DNA of 7,557 bases, from NCBI GenBank assembly GCA_964638865.1, contig CAZXBG010000166.1, positions 1-7,557 of the forward strand, read 5' to 3'. Within the stretch, counting starts at the first letter, position 1, and every line of letters begins with the position of its first letter. Shown here in pieces: positions 7,391-7,557 of the stretch. The stretch comes from UBA7236 sp964638865 (GTDB taxonomy: Bacteria; Bacteroidota; Bacteroidia; Chitinophagales; BACL12). Both the position numbers and the translations under genes were made by a program. A model generated the notes under the pieces. That model was given only the letters and a program-made list of their open reading frames with translations. It ran no database searches and was not told the origin of the DNA.

Positions 7391-7505
7391 CCCCTCGGCT
7401 GTTATTCGTGCATTCGTGGCAACCCTTTTTTTTCCACAATACGGATGAAAAAATTAGCCACGAATGCACGAATGAAAAAATAAATTTTATAATGCTAACA
7501 AGCCT
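7391..7505. repeat. Repeat unit 2 (115 bp, complete, perfect 17-bp inverted arms)
   Basis: This copy holds the cleanest hairpin: left arm 7404-7420 and right arm 7457-7473 are exact reverse complements over 17 bp. Between them T8 (7426-7433) can pair with A6 (7448-7453) across a small internal loop (AACCC against TTA), leaving an apical segment of about 14 bases, CCACAATACGGATG. It is nearly identical to unit 3 over the shared part. Confidence 0.92.
7404..7473. repeat. Extended hairpin (inverted repeat) within unit 2
   Basis: The arms ATTCGTGCATTCGTGGC and GCCACGAATGCACGAAT are 17-bp perfect complements separated by 36 bp, with an inner T/A helix that could shorten the loop to about 14. Each arm is itself two ATTCGTG heptamers (or CACGAAT on the other side) spaced one base apart. 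The equivalent structure in unit 1 spans 7287-7358 with one mismatch. The right arm of unit 1 (7342-7358) can also pair with the left arm of unit 2 (7404-7420), and T8 then follows 5 bases after that alternative stem, which is loosely terminator-like on the plus strand. Confidence 0.85.
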
Positions 7506-7557
7506 CCCTTCGGCTGTTATTCGTGCATTCGTGGCAACCCTTTTTTTTTCCACAATA
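7506..7557. repeat. Repeat unit 3 (first 52 bp only, truncated by window end)
   Basis: It matches the first part of unit 2 closely: the left arm at 7519-7535 is identical, followed by ACC-type spacing, T9 and CCACAATA. Relative to unit 2 it differs by C to T at the fourth base (CCCTTCGG) and one extra T in the run. The right arm would lie beyond the window, so the true copy number is unknown. Confidence 0.9.

Larger units (their letters stand above)
7273..7557. repeat. Tandem array of ~115-118 bp hairpin-bearing repeat units (2.4 copies, cut by window end)
   Basis: Three successive copies begin at 7273, 7391 and 7506, giving periods of 118 and 115 bp. Each runs: CCCnTCGGCTGTT, left arm ATTCGTGCATTCGTGGC, a T8-T9 tract, CCACAATACGGATG, A6, TTA, right arm GCCACGAATGCACGAAT, then an AT-rich tail ending GCTAACAA. 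Copies differ by a few substitutions and small indels (one inserted C at 7286, C- and T-run lengths, A/G at the base after the right arm). The array starts 6 bp after the lipoprotein stop. It is non-coding: the 118-bp and 115-bp periods are not multiples of three, so no frame is conserved. No transposase or CRISPR-type short repeat with unique spacers is present. It resembles dispersed intergenic palindromic repeats, but identity with a named family cannot be checked here. Confidence 0.93.

Noticed and set aside
7263..7448. 61-codon open frame starting ATGAAAATA-like just before the lipoprotein stop and running through the repeats
   Set aside because: It lies almost wholly in the repeat array. 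The repeat periods (118, 115) are not multiples of three, so successive copies are read in different frames, and the peptide has no recognisable domain.
7273..7557. CRISPR array
   Set aside because: Units are 115-118 bp and nearly identical throughout, with no unique spacers of regular length between short repeats, and there is no cas gene in the window.
7273..7557. Insertion sequence or transposon end
   Set aside because: No transposase, no target-site duplication and no element boundary can be seen; the inverted arms lie within each unit and do not flank a cargo. A non-autonomous element remains possible and is discussed as a finding.

Overview
The window looks like chromosomal DNA from a member of the Bacteroidota (Bacteroidetes). 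It is AT-rich, its starts lack clear Shine-Dalgarno sequences, two TAnnTTTG-type -7 boxes lie in the one divergent intergenic region, and the proteins resemble that phylum's versions: a GlmM-like mutase with a DPDVDR metal loop and a very large FG-GAP/VCBS + ASPIC/UnbV lipoprotein. The genus cannot be named from the sequence. I see no rRNA, tRNA, CRISPR array, transposase, phage gene or plasmid gene.

Layout: (1) 63-1445, minus strand, a complete phosphoglucosamine/phosphomannomutase (glmM-like). (2) 1446-1529, a short divergent promoter region with one candidate -7 box for each direction and a 10-bp perfect palindrome almost exactly midway between them. (3) 1530-3619, plus strand, three tightly packed genes: a class I SAM-dependent methyltransferase, a PAP2-family membrane phosphatase (4-bp ATGA overlap) and a ZIP-family metal transporter (starts on the base after the previous stop). 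(4) 3640-7266, plus strand, a 1208-residue lipoprotein with seven FG-GAP-like motifs, an ASPIC/UnbV domain, then six more FG-GAP-like motifs. It begins 20 bp after the ZIP gene and may be its co-transcribed neighbour; the gap holds a 12-bp palindrome. (5) 7273-7557, a non-coding tandem array of about 2.4 copies of a 115-118 bp unit, each built around a long imperfect hairpin with 17-bp arms. It begins 6 bp after the lipoprotein stop and runs off the window end.

Functionally this is mostly ordinary housekeeping and envelope content. The mutase would feed amino-sugar/UDP-GlcNAc synthesis for the wall, the PAP2 protein may recycle a lipid (di)phosphate at the membrane, the ZIP protein moves divalent metal, and the lipoprotein is probably anchored in the envelope. 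No shared pathway for the four plus-strand genes can be shown. The least ordinary element is the hairpin repeat array at the right end. I found no convincing new multi-gene system.
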